Assembly: GCF_000226095.1 (NCBI RefSeq)
Contig: NC_016474.1
Location: forward strand, 3,844,001 to 3,908,000
DNA length: 64,000 nucleotides
From: Thermothelomyces thermophilus ATCC 42464
Lineage: Eukaryota > Ascomycota > Sordariomycetes > Sordariales > Chaetomiaceae
Direction: 5' to 3'
Shown: positions 1 to 10,081 of the stretch, in pieces
Numbering within the stretch: the stretch's first letter is position 1
Layout: each line of letters begins with the position of its first letter
The notes under the pieces: model-generated
Seen by the model: only the letters and a program-made list of their open reading frames with translations
The model's database searches: none
Told to the model about the DNA's origin: nothing
Position numbers and translations under genes: made by a program

Positions 1-388
1 TAGCGACATGTTCGTCCTTGATAGGGCTACCTGGTATATATCCCCGTGCCTTAGCCCTACGAAGAAGAGCCTTTAGTGTGTCTTTTTTGACCCCAGTTTT
101 ATCTTCGATTTTAGACATTTTGACTCCTATACTATGGAGGGTTAACGCCTGTATTCGTTAGACAACAGTGGTATATTTACCCTTCCTAGGGGGCACTTTA
201 GGAACTGTAGGCACTTCGGGAACTGCAGGCACTTCGGGGACTGTAGGCACTTCGGGGACTGCGCGCACTTCGGGGACTGTAGGCATTTCGGGCATTGCGG
301 GTACTTCGGACTCTCTGGGTATAGTAGGCTCTGTCGGTACTAAGCTAGTTAGAGTAGGTCTATTAACCTTGGAAAGACAGCTTACCAA
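1..388 (-). pseudogene. Tc1/mariner transposase, N-terminal remnant running off the left edge
   Basis: Reading minus from about 388, a Pro/Val/Glu hexapeptide repeat leads into [11 protein letters not shown], then a TAA at 158-160. The same frame then continues to the window edge through RIQALTLHSIGVKMSKIED, TGVKKDTLKALLRRAKARG and Y-I-P-G. This is the basic, helix-turn-helix-like DNA-binding N-terminus typical of fungal Tc1/mariner (IS630-type) transposases. The TAA would be CAA before a C-to-T change, so one RIP-type mutation explains the break. The catalytic DDE part lies outside the window. The first in-frame codon near 388 is TTG, so the true start is not certain, and no terminal repeat was recognised to its right. 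A similar C-terminal remnant lies at 43,886-44,236, but the two parts do not overlap, so identity of family cannot be tested here. Confidence 0.7.
191..306. repeat. Tandem 18-bp repeat (about six units)
   Basis: The unit is close to ggcacttcggggactgta, repeated with few changes. On the minus strand it encodes a (V/A)-P-E-V-P-T type hexapeptide just before the DNA-binding part of the Tc1-like transposase. Units keep the reading frame because 18 is a multiple of 3. Confidence 0.8.
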
Positions 389-1206
389 AACGCTCTAGAA
401 TTATCACGGCTACTGAATTTGGGAGATTTGTAGGCTCTGGCATCAAGGTTGGGCAGGGAAAAACCTAGATATGTAGGTGGAGATCAATTTACAATAGAAA
501 TTACAGTATAAACAAGATTGTGTATGCACTTCGCACGTTGTCAGCAGCCCGGGCTTGGCATGCCTTGGGGGATGGACTTTCTGGGCCAACCTCCGTAATA
601 ATAATATATATACTGTACAATACATACGCAGGACTGTGTAAGGTGAAGTAAGTACCTAGGTCAGGCACGCTTCGAATCACTACTAATAATTGGTTTTTTT
701 TGGGGGGAGAGGGGGTCGGATTCACGCACTAAATGGCCCAACTAGGCATCTTGTCCAAGGCTACGCATCTTGCTGACTTCCCAGGTCTTGGAAGACGAGA
801 CACTTCCTTGAATAAAATTATGTATCTTAATATATACTTGTTGTGGTTCAGTTTCTTATCAAAACACCGACTATCGCCGCCTGGATATCAAAGCCTTCCT
901 ACGTCGTCGAGACTGAGACATTAAAATCCGCAATAATTCCGCCACCAACGCCTTGTCAAAATGGTATAATGCTCCTCCTCTTTTTTTTTTGAATCGCCAA
1001 ATCGATCCAGGTAACCGTCAACGGCCAATCCATCCTGAGGTTCCCTTAATTTCGCCATCCCCTATATCCGGGTGTCTCCTCCGTTTCAGAACAAAGGGTC
1101 GCCAGGCCAATCATGATGAGCAGAGGGAGCAAGAGTGAAGGGAGTTGTTGGGAGACACGGCCTTCACGACGACTCTCACGATGGTCGACGACCCCCTTCA
1201 CCGGTG
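389..1206. other. Intergenic, no gene seen
   Basis: AT-richer sequence between the Tc1 remnant and the 3' end of the membrane protein gene. It holds short homopolymer runs (T and G runs at 691-716, T run at 979-990). Open frames here are short and have no recognisable domain. Confidence 0.5.
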
Positions 1207-3324
1207 TCACCTCATCGGGCCCAAGCCGTCTCCCAGATCGAACTCTTCGGCTCCCCCGTATTCGTTCCGCCTAGTCGCACTCGACCCCCCGCCGCTGTCC
1301 CCCGCCGAGGCATCGCCCGCTTTCGCCTTTCCCCTGGCCTTCTCCCTAAGAAGCTCCACGTCATCCAGCAAGAACTTCTGCTCGTCAATCTCCCGGGCCC
1401 CGGGCGGCCCGCCGTGCCCGCGGCCGTGCTGGAGATGCTGCTGGAGATGCTGCTGGAGCTGCTGCTCATAGGGCCGGAACGGCAGCTGCGGTTCGTGCTG
1501 CGGCGCGGCTCCGGGCAGCTCGTACTCGACCGTGTCCGTGGTGTAGTGGTAGAAGCCGTCCTTGGTCGGGGGCAGCTCGGCGTCGGCCTGGGGCTCGGCC
1601 AGCTTACGGACGGCGCCCTTCTCCATGGCCTCGAAGTCCTCCGTCGTCGCGTACGGCGGGAGCGGGCCCATGGAGGACGCGCCGAGAAGGGGAGAGTCGG
1701 CTTCCCAGGAGAACTGGCGCTCGTGGTGGTGCGGCGCGGCCGAGGACTTGGCGGCTGCTTCTTGAAAGCGGCGGTTGACGATGGACTCGTCCGGTGGTAC
1801 GGTAGGCAAGACGATCTTTGGGGTGGGCGTGACCCGGTTGGGGCCGTAGGAGACGACGGTGGGGCCGGCGGCTTGCGGGCGGGGTGGTGAAGGTTTAGGT
1901 TCGGGCGTAGACATGGGAAGGGGTGCTGGGGGAGGGATGCTGTAGTTGGTATAGTCGGCGTAGTCGGAGGAGGGAATGGGCATCATGGGCACGTGGCCCG
2001 GCACCTGCTCTATGCTTCCGGAGGACATTGGTGTCGTGGCTGTGGGAACGCTCGGCCGGGGGGAGACCCGGGGCGTTAGTGTTGGGGTGACGGGATTGGG
2101 CCCGTATGATACCACCGTGGGCCCCGACGGCTGGAGCTGGGATTTCAGACGCGCCGCTGTGAGTTCCTCCCGTTCGATGCTGCGCTCTTGCGTCCAGAAG
2201 CCGCCGGTCTGAGAGTAGGCGGGCGATTGCGGGGAGTACGAATGTGTAGTAGAGTGTGACTGCGTGTTCGAGTGTAGGGAGCGCACGTCTTCATAGCCCA
2301 TCGAGCCGGGGAAGCCATCGAACACCGGCTGTATGGGGCAGAGCGGCTCGTCGGAATGACCCGAAGCCTCCGACGAGGCACCCGCCCGCTTCTTCTCGGC
2401 CCCTTTCCTCCCGCGACGGCTGTGACTCAACATGCCGCCGGTGACTTCGGCGTCCGGGGCGCGCCGCCGGCGCCTGAAGTAGAGGAAGGCGGCCATGGCG
2501 CCGATGGCGATGCAGATGAGCGCGATTCCGACGCCCAACGCAGCTTTGGCGCCGATGCTAAAGCTGTCCTCCGTGGAGCTGCTCCTACGCTGCTGAGAAA
2601 CCACGGCGCCTGCTGCGCGGGCTTCTGGGTGTGACGTCGTCGGGGAAGGGCGCAATGCGGGGTCGGGAGAGGCGGTCGACCGAGGCGAGGAGCCGTCGTC
2701 CTCGCCCACGGTGCGTTGTTTCGGAGACAGATGGAAGGTCTCGCTGGTATGCCGGCATTCACCGGACGACGACCGGAGCTCAAACCAACAAGGGTCGTCG
2801 GACAAAACGGTCAGGGTGACAGGTACGCTCCCGTTGAACGGACTGACATTGTTGTTTGTAATCTCTGGAGAGATGTGAGGGGTGTGATTAGCTGGACTGG
2901 TCGGAGACATACAACACTCCTAAGGGAGGGAATCCGAAGAGAGGGGGGGAAACAAAGCGGGAAGGATGCAACTGAGGGTAGGGAGTTTTTTGAGACGGTG
3001 GGCTCCTCCGGGGCAACTTGGCGACCGAGGAGAGTGGAGAGAAAGAGGAGAGAGATGGCACTAACTTGGAGTTGCCCGGCCGGGGACGCCGCACCAACAC
3101 GACAGCGTGGGATTGGCGATGTTGGAGCGGTATGTGACGGCGATGGTGTCGAGGTAGAAGAAGGTGAGGCCCAGGGTCGGGAACAGAAATGTTGCTCCAC
3201 AATCTGCGCTCGCGACTCCGGCGGCGGGACTGGGCAAGCTCGGGAGGGCAAAGAGAAGGATGGCTAAGGTCTGGCGACGCTGGCTGTTCCGCAAAGTCGT
3301 AATCGTCCGTTTCGCCGTCGCCAT
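1207..3324 (-). CDS. Single-pass membrane protein with signal peptide (predicted, 638 aa)
   Basis: Two exons on minus: 3324-3066 and 2864-1207, intron 2865-3065. The donor is gttagt, the branch-like ctaat and the acceptor ctctccag, and the join gives 639 whole codons. Exon 1 begins MATAKRTITTLRNSQRRQTL and a hydrophobic stretch (LAILLFALPSLPSPAAGVASA), a likely signal peptide. A short ectodomain with cysteines (ADCG, SCWCG, DPCW, GECR) follows, then a Ser/Pro/Thr-rich stalk, one transmembrane helix near residues 194-216 (ALGVGIALICIAIGAMAAFL), an RRRRR stop-transfer and a long Pro/Ser/Tyr-rich cytosolic tail. The layout resembles fungal cell-wall sensor or Mid2/WSC-like proteins, but no WSC domain is visible, so a sensor role is only a guess. 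Alternative start: Met at 2901 inside the intron, which would lose the signal peptide. Confidence 0.75.
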
Positions 3325-5990
3325 AGCCGTGGCAGAGTGAGAGGCGCGGGATTCGTCTCAGGGAGACGTCGACTCGATCCAGACCATCACAGGCGGCAGG
3401 AAGAATTCGGATGAGACTCGGGGTAAACCGGTTCAGCGGCCCAGGATTCCAAATGCCCAGCGGATACCCAAAAAAACGCAGTTTTGGCGCAGGCGAAAAT
3501 CGGTGGATCGGCAGAGCGGGCAACTAAGTTAGTGGAATGATGAGTAACTACTGTGTAGCGAGAGTGATCGAGCAGTGCGTGAACCGGGGCGCGGGCGACC
3601 TGAGCGACCCCCTGGGCGGGTTCGCTCTGCAAGCGGGTGCGGGAAGCGGAGGGAGGGCGACGGGCTGAAGGGGGCCGGGCAGCCAGAACGAGCAGCTGGA
3701 GCCAGAGTTAGCGCGCAACCCTGCCCTTGGAGTTCGGGACCCAACGTCGCCTTAACCCTGGCACCCATGCTCGAAGCCATGCAGTGCCCACCGAGAAAAG
3801 AAGGAAGCGCCGGCTAGCCGGGCGGGCGTCCAGCCCCAAATCGTCAATTCGGGCAGTTAAGCAAGCAAGCATTAGGCTTGTTGCTGCGTCTGCCACCGCC
3901 CTGCCACTCGCCGCCTTTGCTTGGCTCGGGCGAGCCGCTTGCTCCCTCAGGCGCAAGTCATGCTCTGAATCTCCAGCTGCGCGACCGTGCCGTTGCGCTG
4001 CAGCTGTCTGCCCCATTCTGGGCGCAAAACCCGCCGGAAATCAGCCTGAGCCAGCTCCGCATCACAGCCCAGTAGACACTAGGGGTGTCCGGGGGGTGGC
4101 GTGGCGTCGAATTGGTGAAAATGTGTTGGGTCACTGTTGCATTTCCGGCTCTTGGCCCCCCATGGTCAGTCATGAGAGCAACGAATCGAGTAGCCGACGT
4201 TTCTTGCTCAACTTCTTAGCTTTACGCGGTTATATGGCATCCACGACAACACCAGATAATGCATCAAACAAGAGTTTATTATGTAGTCTCGATTCTCAAT
4301 TATTCCTTGCCTATGTCACCAAGGTCTTGGGAGATAGCAGGGCATCGTAGTGACGGGCTCGGTTGTTGTTAACTAACCCTGCACCGCAGAGCTTCGCCCG
4401 ATCCATATTTAGCGCGCGTGCTGGGGTGGAATCAAGTTAGCGCCAAGTCCCCGGCGATGATTGGACACTGGATCCGCGACCGCTAAGCCGTTTCAAAACC
4501 CGTGAGAAGGAAAAATCGATAGTAAGATGCGGCGTGAAGAGGAGGCATGCGTAGGAGGCCAGTCGGCAGTTTCATACCGTAGAATCTATACGGTACCTAC
4601 CTTGTGTATATACGGACCATCAATTACTACACTGCATAGCAATGCACTACTGTGTAGCCTATACTGAGGGAGAAAAACGCGGGTGCTCCAATGCGCAGAC
4701 CTGCATTCACAATCGGATTGCAGTATACCTTCTTACCTACCTGAGCAGAGCAATAGTATTAGTACGGAGTACGGATGTCGCTACCAAAAGAACTGGCTCA
4801 CCGCCTTTATGCACAGACCATGCAAGGTCGCTAAAGTTTTAGAAGGTATCTTCACTAACAATCGGCCACAGTGCCTAGGCTTTAGTGGCTATAGTGCTTT
4901 GCCCCACTGTACTTTATGTTGCTTTTAGCGGATTCATTCTGCCGGTCAAATTTGGCGGTGAGCCAGTTCTTTTGGTAGCGACATCCGTACATAACGTTAC
5001 TGTGTAATCCGTACTGCCCATAGTGCACACATCACCCTGCAAAAACGGGTAGAACGGTGGGGTAGGTACCCTTGCGGCTGCTCGAATCTCGGCACTGGAC
5101 TGTGAGCAAGTGCTGCACTGCGGGTCGATGCAGAACTGCGGCACTGCAACCGAATTCCAAGGTCGCGTAGCCAGCAAGCCGCCCACGAGCCGAGCCTTTT
5201 CTCGAAGCGAGTGTCCTGAATAAGAAGTGAAAAAGTCGTCACAGCTATAACTAGAGCGACGGGCGCGACATGTCTAGTGCATCGATTTGGTCCTCGTGAT
5301 CTTTTCCAACTCGACGCAGTCAACCATTCGGCCCCGCCCCGACTGTGAAAGTGTCGGATTGACCTACAAGAGGGTGAGGACCCGCCCCGATGATGATCTG
5401 CAGATGTCGAGTCAAGAGTGGTAAACTTGCAAGCATTATAGGTAGGTTGCGTCTAATGATTTGGGTCCGGAACCTTACTTATTTAGGGCATCTCCCAGCT
5501 AGAATAGACAAGCGGGATAAGGCACTGTGAAATCAAGAGTTTTCACAGTACACTAAGGTGTGCTTCAGAATAAAGTGTGCAGGTCGGCCAAGCGCCCAAT
5601 GTTAGACTATATACTGCTGGCAGATTTCCTTCCTCTTTCCCACGCCTAGAACGGCATGTAACTATTGGATTGGAGGTCAAGGGAGCTCAAGGTAGTATTT
5701 ATACCGCCGAAATGCGTGAATCATGGAAGTACCAGTGTGGTGAGATTGAATGTGTCGAGTGTCCCTAACTGTTGTCTTGATGTTATGTCTACGCATCTCC
5801 CGCAACAATGAGAAAAGGTAGATGGTCTTCATTTATCTACTTGGTCTAAGCTACAAAATGTAGCTAAGCACGGTTAGGCCTTGTTCTTGACTCAGACTAT
5901 GCCAACCAGGAAATAGGTCCCTTACATACCTAAGTAAGTAGGGAATAAGGTAGGCATCTTACACATACCATGCCTTACTCTGTTCACTCT
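3325..5990. other. Intergenic, no supported gene; contains an inverted repeat
   Basis: GC-rich promoter side of the membrane protein gene (3325-4350), then a lower-GC stretch to the GH16 stop. Open frames on both strands (for example plus 3727-4350) are Arg/Ala/Pro/Ser-rich, overlap other frames and show no domain. The notable item is the 37-bp inverted repeat listed separately. Confidence 0.5.
4769..4990. repeat. Perfect 37-bp inverted repeat with 148-bp spacer
   Basis: The arm at 4769-4805 starts gtacggatgtcgctaccaaa and ends ggctcaccgcc. The arm at 4954-4990 is its exact reverse complement. The spacer has no ORF. The size (222 bp) and terminal inverted arms are MITE-like, but no target-site duplication was recognised. 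Confidence 0.8.
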
Positions 5991-6921
5991 CTACGAATTG
6001 TAACTCCAGATCTCCACGTTTCGGGCCTGGAATAATGTGTCTTTTTCGTTGGAGAACAACCATGTCAGTACACCTGTTGTTCAGACTTGTATAACTCGGC
6101 TAGGTCGTTTTTTGGTTCCCAACTCACCTGATTCCGGGCCGGGTGATCCCGAGGAGCCCTCCATTTGCAAGTTGATGATTCTGCCGTTACCGCGTCAGCT
6201 CGTTCAGGCCCGCCCCCCAAGCCTAACTCAATGGAAAACCGCTCGCCCAGTCGGAACAACTAACTCACAAGTACAACGGCTTCCCCACGAACCCCCTCCC
6301 ATACTGCGTCGCAACCACCTGGCCGTCCATAGAGAAGCGCACGCTCACGTCCTGGCCGTTCATGTCCCTCACCTCGCACAAGATCTTGTGGAAGGCGTCC
6401 GGGTTCGGGTAGTCTACGTCCAGAGCGCGGACCTCGGACGACGTGTTAAAGGTGTTGAACGAGATCTTGCCGCTGCCCTTCCACTCGGCCATGTCGATCT
6501 CGGGCGGCCAGCTGTCGACTCCCGTCAGCCAAAAGGCCGGCCACGTGCCCCGCGCCACGGGGGCGCGGAACTCGCCCGCGAAGTCGTACCCGCCCCCGGC
6601 GACCACGTTGAAGCGCTCCTTGGCGTGCACGGCGCCCGACAGGTAGCGGATTGCGATCTCCTTGCCGCCGTGGTGGGCGGGCGCCTCGCCGTCCACGCGC
6701 GTCGCCCTCAGCGTGAGCACCCCGTCCGAGAGGCTGACCTGCGACTCCCTCATGCGGGCGGCACCATTGTGGTCGCTGCCCCAGGGGTAGAGGTAGTTCC
6801 AGTCGGTGTCGAAATCGGACTGCGAATTGAACGAGGTGGAGGGGATCATGATGTGCTTGGCCGAGGCTATCGAGATCGAGGAGGTGAGCAGCAAGACCTC
6901 CATGAGCTTCATTGTCGCCAT
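5991..6921 (-). CDS. Secreted glycoside hydrolase family 16 enzyme (251 aa)
   Basis: Three exons on minus: 6921-6269, 6180-6128 and 6040-5991, giving 252 whole codons with gtgagt donors at both introns. The second intron has a tactgac branch site before its acceptor. MATMKLMEVLLLTSSISIAS is a likely signal peptide, so the enzyme should be secreted. The GH16 active site is seen as E141-I-D143-M-A-E146, inside WPPEIDMAEWKG. E141 would be the nucleophile and E146 the acid/base. The join of exons 1 and 2 restores the family's C-terminal strand L-Y-L-I-I-N-L-Q-M-E-G-S-S-G-S-P-G-P, and exon 3 gives ARNVEIWSYNS then stop. GH16 fungal enzymes act on beta-1,3- or mixed beta-glucans or related polymers; the substrate cannot be told from sequence. 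The acceptor of exon 3 (gaaaaag) is purine-rich, which is the weakest part of the model. Confidence 0.85.
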
Positions 6922-8327
6922 CTATGTTAGGGCGTGGTTCTTTTGGGTACTATGGTCCGTCTACTCAGAGGATGGAAACAATGAGGGCAATATTCTGTTG
7001 GAGCGAAAAGAGCATCTTGCCATAGATATATTCCTAGCGATACCAACGCTAGCTTAATTAATACACGGGGTTCATGTGGTAGTTCACCGGGTATGGTATG
7101 TATGTATGTGCATTCGATTAAGAGATCGGCCATGAAGGTCTTCGTTCTATTCGAGGATTTTTTTTGGGGGGGGAGTCGATGTACCTGACATTGTGATTAA
7201 TATATCCGGAATGAAACCGGGCAGGTGAAACATCCGGAGCCACAGCATCCGTGCAAGAAGAGTTTTCGGGGTGGAACAACAGTACCTTAGCAGTGCCTTT
7301 CGTGTTCAGGTGTGTTTTCTTAAAGCCATACCCAGCCCTGAAAAGAGAACCAAGGTACTTCGACACCGGGTCGAATAGGGGAGGGAATAACTGTTTTTTG
7401 ATCGTATCGAAGACGTGTCAATGACACTCACCCAGGAACGGAGGAAAAGACCTCAGGTAATAAGACTGACCTGAAGTCCGTGTCAAAGGCAGAAACAACA
7501 AGGTTTTGAATTTGTTTCCCCTACCCCAAACATCCCGCAGCAGATACAGCATTGAAAGTGGGATGAAAAAGATGGGCAACGTTATGCATAGCCAAGGAAC
7601 GCACCTTTTGTTGTTGAACATACTTTACATTTCTTCTTCTCTTTCTTCGGTTCATTATCAGCTCTCATTTCCATGACTGAAGCCAAGAATCTAACTGTTG
7701 TGACTTACAAGTATCGACTCTTGTTGGCTCTCGGACACCAGTGCCGGATTTTCCGTTTGATGCCGAGCCATGCAACACCGGGAGCGGCAGTTGAGGTCGG
7801 AGGGGTATGTATGTATGTATGTATGTATGTAATCCGTACAGTACGGAGTACTGATGTCCATATATACATACAGTAGTAGGTTGGGCGGGGCTTGGCGCCT
7901 TTGCGGCGATCTGGGAACCGCCCAGCTGGGTACACTACACTTTGAGTACAGATTCTAGTAGATCGTGCAACAACCTGGCAAAACAGAAACAGAGAATATG
8001 GGTCTCGAGCGGCAAGGGTGCTGCTGCTATCGAGTTCCGCACGGTGCCATGTTCTGGGCTTCTCCCGGTTCCTCTGTTCTCCAACTCCCTTCTCGGCGCG
8101 GGGGTTTCCTGCTAACTCGAACCCACCACACCCGGGGACAGTTCCGCAATCCATTACCCGACGACAAGCGCTTCCCGGCGGGTTGCCCCTCCCCCACATT
8201 GAGCGCGGATTGCCGGGCCACTTGCCCCAATATTTACATCTCTCGGCCCCAAACAAGGAAACTCTCGAGCATCAACGCCAGCAACTCGAGGAATCGAATC
8301 GACCACCAAGCTCAAGTAGTCAACAAG
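6922..8327. other. Intergenic between divergent GH16 and flavin reductase-like genes
   Basis: This is the shared promoter region of two divergently transcribed genes. It holds a G/T homopolymer tract near 7159-7172, a GTAT microsatellite (7805-7831) and a gtacggagtac motif at 7841-7851. An in-frame upstream ATG exists at 7965 for the plus-strand gene, but its residues look like translated 5' UTR. Confidence 0.5.
7805..7831. repeat. GTAT tetranucleotide microsatellite
   Basis: Nearly seven uninterrupted GTAT units, directly followed by aatccgtaca and the gtacggagtac motif. Confidence 0.9.
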
Positions 8328-9356
8328 ATGGCGGCCGAAAAAACGGCTGCGTGGGAGAAGTCAATTCAGCGGAACCCCCATCCAGACTTCAAGAAAGTGG
8401 AAGCCTCCCGCCCGCCATTCGACTCTTCTAAGACCTTCACCTTCACTCAGACCCCGGATCCCAACTGGCAGTTCGGATCCGGCGCCAACTCCACGCACTG
8501 TGCGGCCAACTCGTGCTCAGCCGCGGGGAAAGACCACCAAGAAGAAGAAAAGAAACACGTCGTCATCGACCCGTACGCGCCAGACCGGCCGGCGGGGTTC
8601 AACTACAAGCTCCTCATCTCGGCCGTCGTGCCGCGGCCGGTCGCCTTTCTCTCGACCCGCTCGGCCGACGGCGCCACCACCAACCTGGCCGTCTTCAGCT
8701 ACTTCCAGATGATCGGGCACGACCCGCCGCTCTTCGTCATCGGCTTCGCCTCGCCCCTCGACGCCGCCCGCGCCAAGGACTCGCTGCGCAACCTGCACGA
8801 GCGCCGCGAGTGCGTCATCAACATGATCAGCGAGGGCTTCGTCGAGGCCGCCAACAGCACCAGCGTCAACGCCCCCTACGGCGTCAGCGAGTGGGACGTC
8901 AGCGGCCTGACCCCCGCCTACGACTGCGAGACGGTCGGCTGCGCCCGCGTCAAGGAGGCCGTCTTCTCCATCGAGGGCAAGCTCGAGAGCCTGAGGGAGT
9001 TTGAGAGCCGGGCCACCCCGGGCAAGGTGACGGCCACCATGGCCGTCATCGAGGGCACGCGCTTCTGGGCGAGGGAAGACGCTATCAATGAGGAGAGGAA
9101 CCTGATCGATCCCAAGGTGAGTCTCGGAAGCCCTTTGTCGTTCAGAAAAAAAAAATAGTGGAGAGGGGGGGTGGGGGAGAAGGCGAGTGCTGATCCAGCG
9201 GTGCACTCGTAGGTACTGCGTCCCATATCGAGGTTGGGAGGCATCACGTATGGCCGAACGACCGAAGCGTTCGAGCTGCCGCGACCGGACTTTGAGAAGG
9301 ACGTGGGCGGAATGGAGGGCATGAAGAAGTTGGAGAGCAGGCATCCTCCCAACTGA
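8328..9356 (+). CDS. Flavin reductase-like FMN-binding protein (310 aa)
   Basis: Exons 8328-9116 and 9213-9356. The intron has donor gtgagt and acceptor gtag, and the joined CDS is 933 nt. The start at 8328 (caagATGgc) was preferred to the in-frame ATG at 7965. An N-terminal extension of about 75 residues is followed by the flavin reductase-like split-barrel domain from about residue 90. Its signature KLLISAVVPRPVAFLSTRSA, then TNLAVFSYFQMIGHDPPLF, is typical of the DIM6/NTAB-type FMN-binding family. Exon 2 gives VLRPISRLGGITYGR, the usual C-terminal segment of the family. These proteins bind FMN and are thought to act as flavin-dependent oxidoreductases; partner and substrate are unknown. 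It is likely cytosolic because no targeting signal was seen. Codon use is strongly GC3, like its neighbours. Confidence 0.88.
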
Positions 9357-10081
9357 GAGCGTGGGCATCGAAGCGGTTGCTCAGTGAAGTTGAGTAGCTG
9401 TGTCATAAATGATAAACCATGACACATTAGGGAAGAGGTTAGACAACGGCTGTCATATAGATGGCTCATATGCCGCCCTTTATCGAAGAGATTCATTCAC
9501 CTCGGGTCTAGGCTTCTCGTCGTGGACAGACCTCGGAGTGCGACGTATCCACAAGCCAGAGAGCATATCTTAAAAACCTCTAGCTTCTCCTTCCATCCCG
9601 AGGGTTCATCTTGCCAAAGCTAACTCGCTCGGAGTCAGAAACATGCGACAATGCGCCGATTGGTTCTGAAAAAAAAGTTTACCAAAGCACAATGTCTGAT
9701 GTCGAGAAGAACCCTATAGGGTCTTCTTACTCAGAACTTTACTTCATCATCTAGCAGAATTTGCCTCCACTCAGTCAGACCCCGCGGGGGAGAAAACTGA
9801 TAACCGGGACCGTGAACCATCTGATAGCCATTCTTCTTCTCTTATAGGAGCTCACTCATGGGCATGCTGGTAGAAATTTTGTACAGTAATATCGCAACGG
9901 AGCCATCATCATCAACTCCCCATCCAGCTCGTCACTCCCGCGTCTAATATCTGTACGCCAAACGCCTGATGCACCTCATACACCTCGTACTAACTAGCAG
10001 CACCTCCTTCAAGTCCAAAAGTGAGGGACACTCAGCCCAGAGAAAAAAAAAACAAAAAGGAAAGGGAAGCAAATCAGAGAC
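9357..10081. other. Intergenic between convergent genes, nothing seen
   Basis: This is the 3' side of both the flavin reductase-like gene and the phosphodiesterase gene. It contains A-runs (9668-9677, 10044-10053) but no domain-bearing frame. Confidence 0.5.

Noticed and set aside
3727-4350. 207-aa plus-strand ORF upstream of the membrane protein gene
   Set aside because: Low-complexity Arg/Ala/Ser composition, overlapping frames on both strands and no motif.
6037-6930. 297-aa plus-strand ORF over the GH16 gene
   Set aside because: It is the antisense frame of GH16 coding exons. The minus strand has the signal peptide, catalytic motif and splice sites.
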